Shown piece by piece: positions 1 to 11,265 of a stretch of DNA of 64,000 nucleotides. The notes beneath the pieces are model-generated. The model was not told where the DNA came from. It saw nothing but the letters and a program-made list of their open reading frames with translations, and made no database searches. This DNA comes from Azolla caroliniana (lineage: Eukaryota > Polypodiophyta): assembly GCA_043228905.1 (NCBI GenBank), contig JBHGNT010000003.1, forward strand, positions 3,472,001 through 3,536,000, given 5' to 3'. The number at the start of each line of letters is the position of its first letter. Within the stretch, counting starts at the first letter, position 1. Both the position numbers and the translations under genes were made by a program.

Positions 1-540
1 CTCTTTCTCGCCCACTAAACCCTAAAACCCTAAGTTCATCTCGTGTTTTCAATTGAACCAAGGAGAAACCTCGTGGCTCTACATCATGCCCACATACCTC
101 TTTCTCGCCCACTAAACCCTAAAACCCTAAGTTCATCTCATGTTTTCAATTGAACCAAGGAGAAACCTCGTGGCTCTAGGTATGCGAGGGTGTGTGTGTG
201 TATGGCTAACTTGGGAAACCACTTAAAGCCTTGAGTTCGTCTCGTGTATTCATATGTAGGGAAGAAGAAAGCTTATGGCTTCATGTATGGTGTGTTTGTG
301 TGTGAGTGTGTAGCTCACTCAAAACCCATCTAAAACCATAGGTTTGCCTCGTGTATTCAATGTAAGGAAGAAGAAAACTTATGGTATCAAGTATGGTGTG
401 GTGTGTCACATGTGTAGCTAACCAGTAAACCACCTAAAGCCCTGAGTTTGTCTCATGTATTCATTATAAGAAGAAAGCTTATGGCTTCAAGTTGTGTGTG
501 TGTGTGGCTAATTCAGGAACCACCTAAAACCCTAAGTTTG
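1..540. repeat. Degenerate tandem array, about 97-bp units
   Basis: A block beginning CTCTTTCTCGCCCACTAAAC at 1 recurs almost exactly at 98. At least three diverged units follow up to about 540, each with a core resembling CCTAAAACCCTAAGTTTGTC, then a TGTATTCA-like segment, an AGAAGAAAGCTTATGGCTTC-like segment and a TG-rich spacer. The CCCTAAA-like pieces resemble the plant telomere unit but are embedded in a longer unit. The array may extend to the left of the window. Confidence 0.8.
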
Positions 541-1174
541 TCACAAGCTCATTGCTTCTTATGGACAAGCGCAACCAGCAGCACAATGATTTTCTAAAAC
601 TAGACTTTTATGATATCTCCCTCATATGAGTTCGTAGCAAACTATGGGAGCATATTTCAAAATAACATTATTATGAGTGTTGATTATAAGCTCTCAAAAT
701 TCAAACATAATTATGAGTGGAGGCAGACCCAACTAGAAGAGAAACAAAACTTCCAATTGTATTTTTGTCTTGTCCTTTTATCTGAAGATAAGAATCGTAT
801 GAAATGGGCATAAGAACATTTGCCAATGCTACAAAGACAGAATTAGTTTTAATAATGTGTCACACGGTACACTAAATGCAAGGTGCCAACAAGAAATTTA
901 ACAAGTTATCTTCTTCATGGTAGTTTTGTCTAAGAAAATTTAGAATTTTCTTTTCTTCGATATGCTTTTTCTCTTATTAGACATCTTTCTCGGATTCTTT
1001 TTCCTTTTTCTTTTTACATTCACATATGCCTTTGTATTTGACATATTCTCTTAAGAAATGATTTCAAATCAAGTTCCTATTAACTCGCATTGTTTCCATT
1101 TTCTGCCATGGCCACTGATATTTCTTTGCATTTAACTTTAATCATTGTTGAAAATACAGATCTTTTAACACATT
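541..1174. other. Intergenic, no recognisable gene
   Basis: AT-rich sequence. A 67-codon ORF at 610-813 on the plus strand shows no family motif and is treated as chance. The right part is downstream of the SET-domain gene and probably includes its 3' UTR; no clear poly(A) signal was fixed. Confidence 0.5.
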
Positions 1175-4100
1175 CTACATGAGCAAAGTGCAAGCATCAT
1201 TCCTTGCTATGAAGTGGGTACATAACACATTTCGAAACACTTTTATACATTGTTCACTCCAACCATGACAAATGGCTGCAAGGGTGAAAGAATGTTGCAA
1301 GGCACACAATGCACAAAGTAGCATTGGCACTCGATGTCTTATCCATGATTCTCTGGTGACAAAGTTATCTTTAGAATCAAATGTTGTAACTATAGATGAA
1401 ATCTCATTGATATCAAATGGAGTTATTATGGATGAAAGGAACAAAGAGCTACCTCGAACCACTGGCCATATCAAATCCACTAATTTCTGCAGAATTTCAA
1501 CAATGAATGACTCAAGCTGCTCATCCATGTCAGTATTGAGTCTTGCTTCAGCACCCAAAAACTCTTTGAGATCACACCGCAATAATTTCTCCACGAAAGC
1601 ATTGTCATTACTATGCAAATACACATGAAACTTCTTATGCTCAGATATGGTATCAATGTCAAAACATCGATCTAATTCGGTCCATGCTCTTATAAGGGAT
1701 TTGCCACACTCTAACCAGAAACGAGAAGCCAAATCGATCAATCCAACCTCTCCAGAGTTGTAAAAGTTCTGAACACATCCTGCTAATATAAGTGCATATG
1801 CAGCCGAGGATAATGCAAAACGTGCAATTCGACTCTCATTTTTTACATCTCCTTGGCGATTAATGTCGGAAATGTTCTGTTCATCTTCTTGGTGATCATA
1901 TCCGGCAGCAAGAATCTTGTATGAAGAAGATAAAACCATGTAGATGTCCAAGCATGAGCGATGCATCAGCAAAGGTAGATTTTCACAAAAACGGCCTTCA
2001 CGAGTTTCTTGTATAATCTTAAATAATGCATGCTCTAGAACATTACAACAAATGTGTGGATTGTCATTGGTCATTAGTTCGTTGAGCCCATGTTCAAACT
2101 CATCTTGTAATTCATGTTCCAAGCATTCACTTTCACTTCCTATCATAACAACATAACATTAACAAACTCAGTAGATTGATGAGTGTTAGATCTCTCATCT
2201 CTATGTCCAGCCATTAGTCAAACAATAAGAATTGAAATAAATATCTGAATCTTGCAAAAAAAACCAACAAAACACCCCTAACTTGTTTGGACACGGTTCA
2301 CAGGGGTACTGCGGTCTCTTCAGAAAACTTCCTAAAACAATATCCAAAAAGTTGAGGGTTTTTTGGTGTTTTCCCTACAATCTAATTTGAGTTGAAAGCG
2401 CGATATTGTTTTGTTTTGAGATGTTAATGCTAACCTTCAATGTTAACCACAACTGGCTAGGGTCTCATGGGATGTTTATTTGAAACCTAACGTAAGTTTG
2501 TAAAGATTTACCTGGAAGACCAACCTTTCCAAGAGAGTTATCGGCATAACCCATCGGAGTCATGCTGCATCTCTCACACTTACAATCAAAACGATACTTA
2601 ATCCATAGTTCCACCATCCTTGTATTCTGATGAAAAGCTTCCATTTATCAAAACCCATTGATGCTTCATCAAATGAATATATATAACTTCATAAGGCAAT
2701 CATATGGGATTCATTGTACCCTAGGTTGAAGAAGATCAATGTATGAAATGTAAACCGGATCGAGCTCTAGGATGTCACAAATAGATCGGAGGTGAAGTCG
2801 AGGGCCATATTGGTTGGAAACTACATATATATAAACCACATGGTTTGATATTAGATTCATTAAGCAGTTAAAATGCCAAAATTTTGGAATAAATTTTGGA
2901 ATATAACTATCATCTGCAAAGAATGAGAATATATTGAAACCATTGAATGGAAACCAATAAGACATAACAAGAAAGATATCTAGACTACATTGAAAACAAC
3001 TAATACTGTACACATATACATGTACATACTATATGCAACCTGCATAGACAGACCAAACAACATAAAAACAAAATGGAAGCAACAATACTTTATAACAGTA
3101 GAGTGCTGAAGTGCAATTGCTACAGAGTTTCAACTCATGTGATCCTACGCAAGTAGATACATATATTGAACCTGCATATGCATAGATAGACCAAATAACA
3201 TAAAAAGACAATGAAAGCAATAACATTATATCATAGTCGAGCGCTGAAGTGCAATTACAACAGAGTTTCATATCACGTGCTCCAGAGCAAGCAGATAGAG
3301 ATATAACCGACACAACAAGTGGCTTGAATAGTTTCGACAACCTTACTTATCTCAAATAATGTTTTTTTAAGCACATGGAGTTAATTACGCCTAGCATCTA
3401 ACTCAAATAATGCATTACCTCCTGACCTATCCACTCCGTTATCCGCTGTACATGGTCTACCAACACTTGTGCAAATAGATATACATATACATATACGTAT
3501 ATGTATACATATCACACCAACATATACATATGCAAATGCAATGTGCATGTACATTGTGTTCTCAAACTCAAGAAAGAGACGAATTTGCAAATAAGATTTC
3601 ATGTAAGAAAAAGGTTGTTTTTTAAAACTTGCCTGGTTGAGAGAAGAATCGCAACCCCCAAGCTTCCTTGAGCTCATCTGAGATGTCCACATCAGGAAGA
3701 AGACCAATGTCACGACCAGTGTCATCATCGCAATTGACAGTTGAGTTTCCGAGAAGGAAGGTATAGTATGCATTCGGGCGGCAACTGTGATTGATCCAGG
3801 AGAATAAAGGACCATAGATAGCTGAGCCGAGATGACCATCAAATCTATGAGAAGAATGACCATCAAAATCACTACAATCAGTACTAGTACTATTCTGACT
3901 GCCTCCAAAGGGCATTGTTAGGGGGTCCATTGGTATGTGCACCCCATTAGTGACCACTTGACAGATCACTTCTTCTAAAAGCAATATTTCTTCAGCATAA
4001 GATCTACGAGTGCTTTTCATTTGATGATAGTGTTTTGATACTGGTGAAGATATCAATGATTGCCTTGCCTTATACATGAGCAAAACATTTGATTTTAATT

Positions 4101-4710
4101 CGCTGGAAAATCTACATACCTCTTCTTCTATTTCTTCTTGCTCTACTTTTAAATTTGCTTGCTCTTGCTCGTTCTTTATGATTTCTGTGTCATCTGATAC
4201 CATTCCGAGAAGATTCGATCGATTGCTCATTAATCCGCTGAGCCGAGAATCATAAGGATAAATCTCCGGGCTTCTTTCTCTTCTTTTTTCTAATAACAAG
4301 AAGTGGTCCGAAACGTTAAGCTTTTCGTAGAAAGCAAGAAGACGCAGAGCAAGGCGAAGATCACAACAATCAAAAGGATCAGAATCAGGCAACGAAGGCG
4401 AGGATGAAATAAGAGAGAGAAGGGAGCATTCGGCGGAATGGAGGTGAAGCGGAAGATCTAAGTCTCTACAGATTGAGGAACAATAAAGAATTCTTCCATT
4501 GCAGGGGCCATGGCAAGGGAAGCCCATTGTTGATGATGATGATGATGATGCTGATAGATAAGAGAAGCAAGCAGAGCAGAATTGAGAGAGATAAGCATCA
4601 GAGAGACAAGATGCCCATGGATGCAATGGTTGAGGAAACAGAGAAGAACCCATTGGAAGAGACCTTGAGGAGGAGGAGGATGAGGAGAATGACAGACACA
4701 TACCCACCAT
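1175..4710 (-). CDS. SDG41: SET-domain protein, SMYD/SDG41-like (5 exons)
   Basis: Likely a protein-lysine methyltransferase of the SMYD-like group that includes Arabidopsis SET DOMAIN GROUP 41; the substrate is unknown. My exons, all phase-consistent: 4710-3633, 3465-3427, 2820-2720, 2626-2512 and 2139-1175, giving about 765 residues. Exon 1 encodes a Ser-rich start, a MYND-like zinc finger (Cys45, Cys48, Cys66, Cys70, Cys77, Cys81, His91, Cys95), an acidic Gln/Glu segment and the SET core NHSCRPNA at 307-314. Exon 3 carries YGPR and YISYIDLLQP. Exon 4 gives the post-SET CKCERC. Exon 5 encodes about 320 residues, probably a helical C-terminal domain. The first intron uses a GC donor (CAG|GCAAGT); exon 2 is only 39 nt and is the least certain exon. 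The start is the first Met of the open frame; an upstream exon supplying more of the SET N-lobe cannot be excluded. Confidence 0.85.
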
Positions 4711-5001
4711 GGTAATTTCTTCTTCTGCTGCTGCTGCTTCTCTGCTTCTTCTTCTTCACAAACAAGTTTCCATAGCCAAAAACTTGTGGAGTTCTAAGTT
4801 TGGGTGTGTTTTGAGATTTGAACACAAGACCCAACAAAAACTCTAGTCCAAACAACTAAGTCTTAAGAAACAAGACACAACATTTTCCGCAACACGCGAG
4901 GAGGAGGTTCCGCAAGGTTCCGAACTACGCACATGAATGATTTGTAATGGCATTCCGCTAGGTTTCGTGTTCCAATTATGTACATCTAATGTATGTAGGT
5001 G
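4711..5001. promoter_or_regulatory. 5' flank of the SET-domain gene
   Basis: Upstream of the minus-strand start codon. It holds a CTT/CTG-type trinucleotide run (about 4724-4760, AGAAG/CAG on the gene strand) that probably lies in the 5' UTR. No firm TATA box was identified. Confidence 0.35.
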
Positions 5002-5316
5002 TAAAAGTTGGCAACAGCTCGGTTCAAGCTTAAACCAAGTTGTTAAACCATTTTGATATGGTTTGGCGGTTCAGCTCGACTCGGTTCAACCTTGAGCTTC
5101 ACAAATCTATTGGAGCTTGGTTTGGCAAGGCTCAAGTTGAACCAAACTGGATATGTCAAAACCAGTTGAGCCTTAAACCAATTTGGTTCAACTTTGAAAA
5201 CTTCCAAACCGATTAAGCCAAAAGGGAACCATTGTAAACCGGTTTAGGAAACGATTTGGTTCAAGTTTGAAAACTTCCAAACCGTTTAAGCCGAAACCAA
5301 ACCGTTGCCGATTCTT
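5002..5316. mobile_element. Nonautonomous hAT-like element, copy 1 (decayed)
   Basis: Starts near TTGGCAACAGCTCGG and ends near CCGTTGCCGATTC, giving inverted termini around the shared core GGCAAC/GTTGCC. The interior is built from many short AACCGGTTTGG- and GGTTCAAGC-like blocks in both orientations. It matches the better-preserved copies at 26649 and 30605. No clear target-site duplication remains. Confidence 0.65.
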
Positions 5317-5630
5317 ACGTACGTACACAAATGATGATGTGCATTGTATTGTAGCCACATGAGGTGCGTGTCTACATACGTTAAGGATGATATACTTTCT
5401 ATACTTACCTAAGAGAAAATCGTGCAAAGCCACGCTTGCATAATGCCCAAGAAGACACGAGCTCCTCACACACACACATACACTCAATTAAGGCTCATTC
5501 CGCAAACCTCATATTGTTACTCCTACTACTACACCTCACTAGGTATTTGTGCTAAGGATCCATCAAACATCTCACCTTTGATGTTGCAGTTTGAGGTTAC
5601 ATGCAATACTCCTCATAGAAGTAGGGTGAT

Positions 5631-5918
5631 TGTTACGTGCATGACCATAAAGTATCCCATGTTAAGTTATATTGTAGTATTTTGCACATGAGGATAACAT
5701 GTGAGGGTTAACCAAGAGTGTAAAGAAGGTAGGATTACTTTTATGGTCATGCTCGTAACATAAAGTTCACACTTGGCCCTCATGGGTTGTCTCAATTCCT
5801 TCGATTAAAAGTAATCCTCCCTTCTTTACACTCTTGATTAACCCTCACACATTATCCTCGTGTGCAGAATACTATGGTATAACTTACCAAGGGATACTTT
5901 ATGGTCATGCCCGTAATA
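5631..5918. repeat. Imperfect inverted repeat, about 115-bp arms
   Basis: The left arm (about 5631-5745) and right arm (about 5804-5918) are reverse complements with few mismatches, including CATGACCATAAAGTATCCC and GTGTAAAGAAGG-type blocks. The loop is roughly 58 bp. Just to the right, 5920-6035 contains two short direct repeats around GATAGATAAA and CTCTTTTTAAC. It could be a fold-back element or an inverted duplication. Confidence 0.8.
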
Positions 5919-7474
5919 CTGATAGATAAATAGATCTCTTTTTAACAATCAAAGAGACTCGTTGCAATACTCCTCAAAGAAGTGGAGTAATAGATAGATA
6001 AATCTCTTTTTAACATTCAAGTAAACTCTTTGCAATCTATGAGAGAGAAAGAAAGTGTTATCTATGAGAGAGATAGAGAGAGCCCTAAGGTGTTTACTTG
6101 GAGGGTTTGCATGGTGGGTGGATTACTCTAGGAGTTGCTTTGCAAAGACCATGCATCAGATCTAGAATGTATTTGTTTTGCACTATTTCAAAGGAACATA
6201 GTAAACACCAGATTATCAGTTATCCAGTGGCAAGGGATATTTAGACATTTGTATGCACAATGTTGGCTTCAATAAGTATCTACATCCCCATGCATCAATC
6301 GCAAGGTGGTTCAAGTAAGAAGCAAGCTCTTGATAAAAATACTTAAGCACATTACATCTTTAGTGTCCTTGCCAGGGATTATAATTTATAACCACTACTT
6401 TGCAGCTAGTGGCAAGCTTTTCATAAGCTCCCACATCTACGCTTAGCTAAGGAGATGAGGAACAACTACCTCCAACCATCAAATGCTACATTTTTTTTGT
6501 TGTTTGGGAAAGGGCAAAAGTTAGTCCCTGGCTCTAGTTCCACCTGTGGGAATAACTTCATGATCTTATCACAAATTTGATTATGTTAAGATATCAATAA
6601 GAGCCACGTTGAATGATCAATTCATTTGTTTTGAGATGTTACAATTTTTATCTACCTAATCATTGTTGCAAATCATAGACCCCTGAAAGTCAACTTCGGT
6701 GGAAGTGGATATTTATTCTTTCGCAATAAGGGTTTTGCTCCAACTTGGAAGACCTATTGCATATTGAAGTAATATGGCTCGTTGCTTTTGAAATCAATAA
6801 AGGTTGATAAAAGTATTCGACTTATGAGTGAAAGTTATTCGACTCATGTGATGTGAAACTTGAGATTTTGTTTGACCATAAAAACATTGGGTGGTTGGTA
6901 AATCCGATATTATCTGAGGGTTGATGACCAAAAATGGTGTATAAGGTAATGTAGATGCTCTTAGTTGTATTCTCGTCATATTGATGTTTTTTAATTGATT
7001 CATATAACTAATGAGGACATTTTTCATTGGAGTTTCCTGTCAAACGATTTTATTGAGATTAGCACATTTATCTTATCAAAAGTTAGTCAACTATTTTTAG
7101 TTGGGGGTGTTAAACAAAATGCTATTATTCAATGCAGTCTATCATTGTGCAATGGATGAGCAAACTAGTGGTGTCACGTGAGTTGTAGATATTGTGTGCA
7201 TATGTTGATGTTGATATTGAATGCTTATTTGTTTGCCAAAAATGTTATGTGAATCCTAGATTTTGTGTGCATGTGTTAATGTTGATCAAATGATATCGGA
7301 GGCTTATTTGTCTCCCTAAGTGTTTGGGTATAATATTGCATAATCTGTTTCTACAAGGTAAATGCCTTCCATGGCATGTAATATTTCTAATCACCTTCAC
7401 TAAGATCAATTGAACTGGATAAAGAAAAACTACCAATATTTAGGACTTTGTTTGACAACACCAATATATGTTGA
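5919..7474. other. Intergenic, no gene seen
   Basis: AT-rich DNA with short GA repeats (6040-6080). ORFs here are short and have no recognisable motif. It may include upstream parts of the decayed Ty3 element that follows, but I could not read its RT or RNase H. Confidence 0.4.
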
Positions 7475-7995
7475 ACATGAAGCGTAGGTTTGTACCTTTT
7501 GAAGGCGGAAATCATGTGTATCTCAAAGGTCATTAGAATTATAGATGATTATGATCAACCAAGTTCCAAAGCTATCAACATATTATTGTAGGTCATCTCC
7601 AAATATTGTAATTCAAATATATAGATGATTTAACTTCATCTAGTAAGGTTCGTCTTGTTTTTCGTGTTAGCCAATTAAATCAGTGTTTCAAATTATTTGA
7701 ATAAAGTTGCTTCATAATCTCTTAAGGAAAGATAAAAAACTAAGAATAAAGTTTCATATTTAGTAAAGATGTTAGTAGTTACCACTTGAGCCCAAACTTG
7801 TGCTAGATGTACATGGAAAACAAGAGAGTCACAATGTTTGTTGTAAGATCCTAGTTAAGTGGCAATGTGTCGATGAATCAACCATGAAAGGTTCACACTT
7901 CAAATCCACACTTCACAAAAGATTCCCCAACTTATGTTTGATGACGAAAACAACTTTCGAAGGGGGGAGGGTAAAGACTAAGATAGTCCCAACAT
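7475..7995 (+). pseudogene. Decayed Ty3-type integrase tail plus chromodomain-like end
   Basis: Reading across frames gives integrase C-terminal signatures in the expected order: KRRFVPFEGGNHVYLK (about 7479-7527), KVRLVFRVSQLNQCF (about 7645-7693), and a chromodomain-like segment ILVKWQ...DES followed by LHKRFPNL and TTFEGG (about 7836-7965). Several stops and frameshifts separate them, so this is a dead LTR retrotransposon 3' end. No LTR was fixed. Confidence 0.7.
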
Positions 7996-10900
7996 GATAT
8001 TCATGTGTTGTACCAATGCTTAGGGATAAATATGTAGCCCCAAGTCTGAAACCTAGGGAAAACATTTGAGCATGGAGGAATATGACAATGTATTGGATGC
8101 GTACGATGAGAGTCACTATTTGTTAAGTCGTTGTCTTAGAATATGGATACGCGATGCAACATTAAATAGGGACAAAGAAGGCTCCATTTTGTACGAAGAA
8201 TGACCATTGGTCTATCTATTCCATGTTGATGTGTGATTGTAATTCCATGGCCTTCAATCATGAGGCAATGAGCTCGTTCATAGATGCTCCATATGTGGTA
8301 ACTAGGTTGAGTTTTTCATGATCCATTTTGCCAATGAGAAAAAATATCACAATCTCTACTTCCTTTCAACTACATTGATATTTTATGCCCAATGCCTAAC
8401 CTTTCATAGTGCATCTTTGATTGTCATATATCAACAATGCTATATTATTTCCCTTTTCACGCTCTTCAAAGAGATTTACTGGGTCTTAGTAGGATATCCA
8501 AAATATTTGTAATCATAATCTAAACTCATTCCAAGAGGAAGAGTCATTTGGAGAAAGACTTGTTTGTTGATACAATAGTTAAAGGTAACCATAAGCCAAT
8601 TTGTAAAAAGAGAGTTGACTTTCGTGATATTGGATACTTATAATTGCGCACCTCTAACAATGCTTTTGAGCCATTTTTCAGGTCAAGCCATGCACTTTTA
8701 TGAAAAGGAAATGGTGGATATTGAAATTTGAATCCCTATTGCTCAGAATCAATGTTTTTATTCAAGTCGGTGTCCAACAATACTATACCTTCTATATTAT
8801 TGCGTCAAGCATGCATTATATGTGCATCTCTTGGAATATCTCTTCCGCAAAGTATATATATCATAATAAATAAAAAACGCATAATTATAGAAATTGTTGA
8901 TCAAACTCTCCATCCCATAGAAGTACATATACATTTATTATTATCATGTATTTATCCTAACATGTGGTGAGCCATAAATGATGTCGATCACAACAAATTA
9001 AGTAAGCATCATCACCCAATTAATTTGATCGCCAAAGAGATATAGAGAGTATGTATTATTCCCTCCCACCTATATGTATGGTAGCCCAAGATTCCATGAT
9101 AGGGATATTTTATGTACTTTATTAAAAATAGTGAGAAGGTGAAGAATATAACATTGCTTAGCTTGTCCAATGCGCATGGATGATGGATAAATTTAGTACA
9201 ATGATATCAACATGCCACAATTATCAAGAAATGATCAATAAGAATATCATACTTATTAGAAATAATCACAGGAACCTGCAATAGGTCAGTCTCTTCAATG
9301 TTTGAACTTTGCATCACGACTTGTAAACTTGTCATAAATCATATATATATGCCATGGTTATCCTTAGATAGGCATTTACATATACCACCATTGACTATCG
9401 CAACGACATAAAGATATTAAAAAAATAACCAATATGGAAGTATAGAGAAATATGAAGCGCAAGTCTCGAGTGGGCATTTCATAGTGAATGTGAATGACTC
9501 TATTCTATGCGAGGTTTGCATTGTAAGTAATTTATTATGATCATCTCATTCCACAAACTCTTTACTAGAGTGTACATCCATGAAACCTCAACCTTATGTT
9601 ACTCAATTATGTTCAAGCATCTAGATGAATAAGATGCCAAGAGTTTTCTCTTGTGTAGTAGAAGACTCTCTCATCATAGTTGTTGGCATTATCATGTGTC
9701 CAAAGAGCATCGAGGAGAACAATGTTAACAATATGCATCAAAGTCTATAAACTTGGGAATTATTTCCTTCAGACTTTCACTTGTTTATATAGAAGGTTAT
9801 GATTCTTTCCTACATAAATGTTTCCCTAGAACGTCACATGAGTTGGCCAATGATTTTGAGATGCCATTGGTTTTTAATGCTTCTAAAATCTCATTGGAAA
9901 ACTACACAAGGGGGGCTTACAAGAGAGGATTAACATCCACAAATACCTAGTCAACATCAACTTTGAGACCAATCACATTGAAGACAACTTACATTGTCAC
10001 TTTATAATAATCCTTCTTCATACTCCACAAACCAAACATTTCACCATTACATCCATCTACCGAATGACAACACATCTCCTCAAAGAATGTGAACATTTGA
10101 AGTTTTGACCAATATTTGCCCATTTCTCGAGTGGTTAGGGGCATGAAATTTTGAATAATTACAATTGACATTGATATTTCTTTAGCCATAGCCAAGTTTT
10201 GCTAAAATAGTCACACCTCCCCATCTCAATCATGCACAAACACACTCCTCTCTCCCCGACATTGGATAATGGATGCTTTATAATTTTGAGCTCGATGGGA
10301 CAAGCTCTCAATCAACAATTTCTTTGACTATAGTGAGGGTTTAAATAAAAAAATCAAGACATGTCCAATCAAATTGAGCTATACTTTTCAAATGGATAGA
10401 CTCCTCGATTCCAACTTTGAATGATCATATATATATATATATATATTATAGATGTTATATGGCATTATATATAAAAAAACATGTTAGATGGCATCATATA
10501 TTGTAGGGGCTAAATACATAACCTTATGGTCTCCAATTGGCAACCTTTACAACTACTACGTTCATTTGGCCACCATGCTCAATCGGTCTAGTCTCCCCTT
10601 GATGTGCAAGAGTCCATCATGTTTATAGGTCTAGTTTTTCCTTGATATGTGAGATTCCATCATGTCTATCAATCTAGTTTCGCCTTGTTTTCAAGAGGCA
10701 ACATATGCTTACAAATTTGTATATGTTCTCCCTATGTGTGGTTGAAGAGACATTGCGACATTGCGACTCAAGAGATTGTTTCCTCTTTGATCCGTCTTGT
10801 CTCGAAGTGTAAGAGAAAAAAGTAACGGGATAGTTCATAAGAAAAGAAACGGGGAAGGAAGGAAGGAAGTAAAAAGGTCCAAAAAAGAGGAACAAAATGG

Positions 10901-11029
10901 GAATGTTTTGATGCTAGGGCTATAGATATGTCTATGTTTAAACTTTAGACTATAATGTAGGCTATATATAGCTATCTATCTAAATATATAGGCTACATGG
11001 GCTATTTTATGTATACATATGCATATGTG
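7996..11029. other. Intergenic, AT-rich
   Basis: No gene is supported. It contains an (AT)n run at about 10426-10447, a GGAA-rich run at 10853-10868, and scattered small ORFs (8318, 8728, 9753, and 9989 on the minus strand) without family motifs. The first 150 bp may be the decayed 3' part of the Ty3 element at 7475. Confidence 0.45.
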
Positions 11030-11076
11030 TATGTATGTGTGTATGCATATGTGCATTATGTTTATGCATATGCATA

Positions 11077-11125
<49 letters not shown>

Positions 11126-11130
11126 GGTGT
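11030..11130. repeat. (TG)n / (TATGTG)n microsatellite
   Basis: Runs of TGTGTG and TATGTG repeats upstream of the MATE gene. Histidine/threonine-rich ORFs on the minus strand here are products of the repeat. Confidence 0.9.
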
Positions 11131-11265
11131 ATTGTAAATTGTAATTTGTAAATGTAATGCATGGTAGGTACCTGTGTGTGAGTATATATACACATGTATT
11201 TTGTTGAGTGCATAGAGAGAGACATGGCTTTGGTAAGCTTTTGTAGTTCTAATTCTCTCTGATTA

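Noticed and set aside
3381-3908. 175-codon minus ORF overlapping exon 1 of the SET gene
   Set aside because: Different frame from the SET domain; begins inside exon 1 and continues through the first intron. Only its end overlaps the microexon, in another frame.
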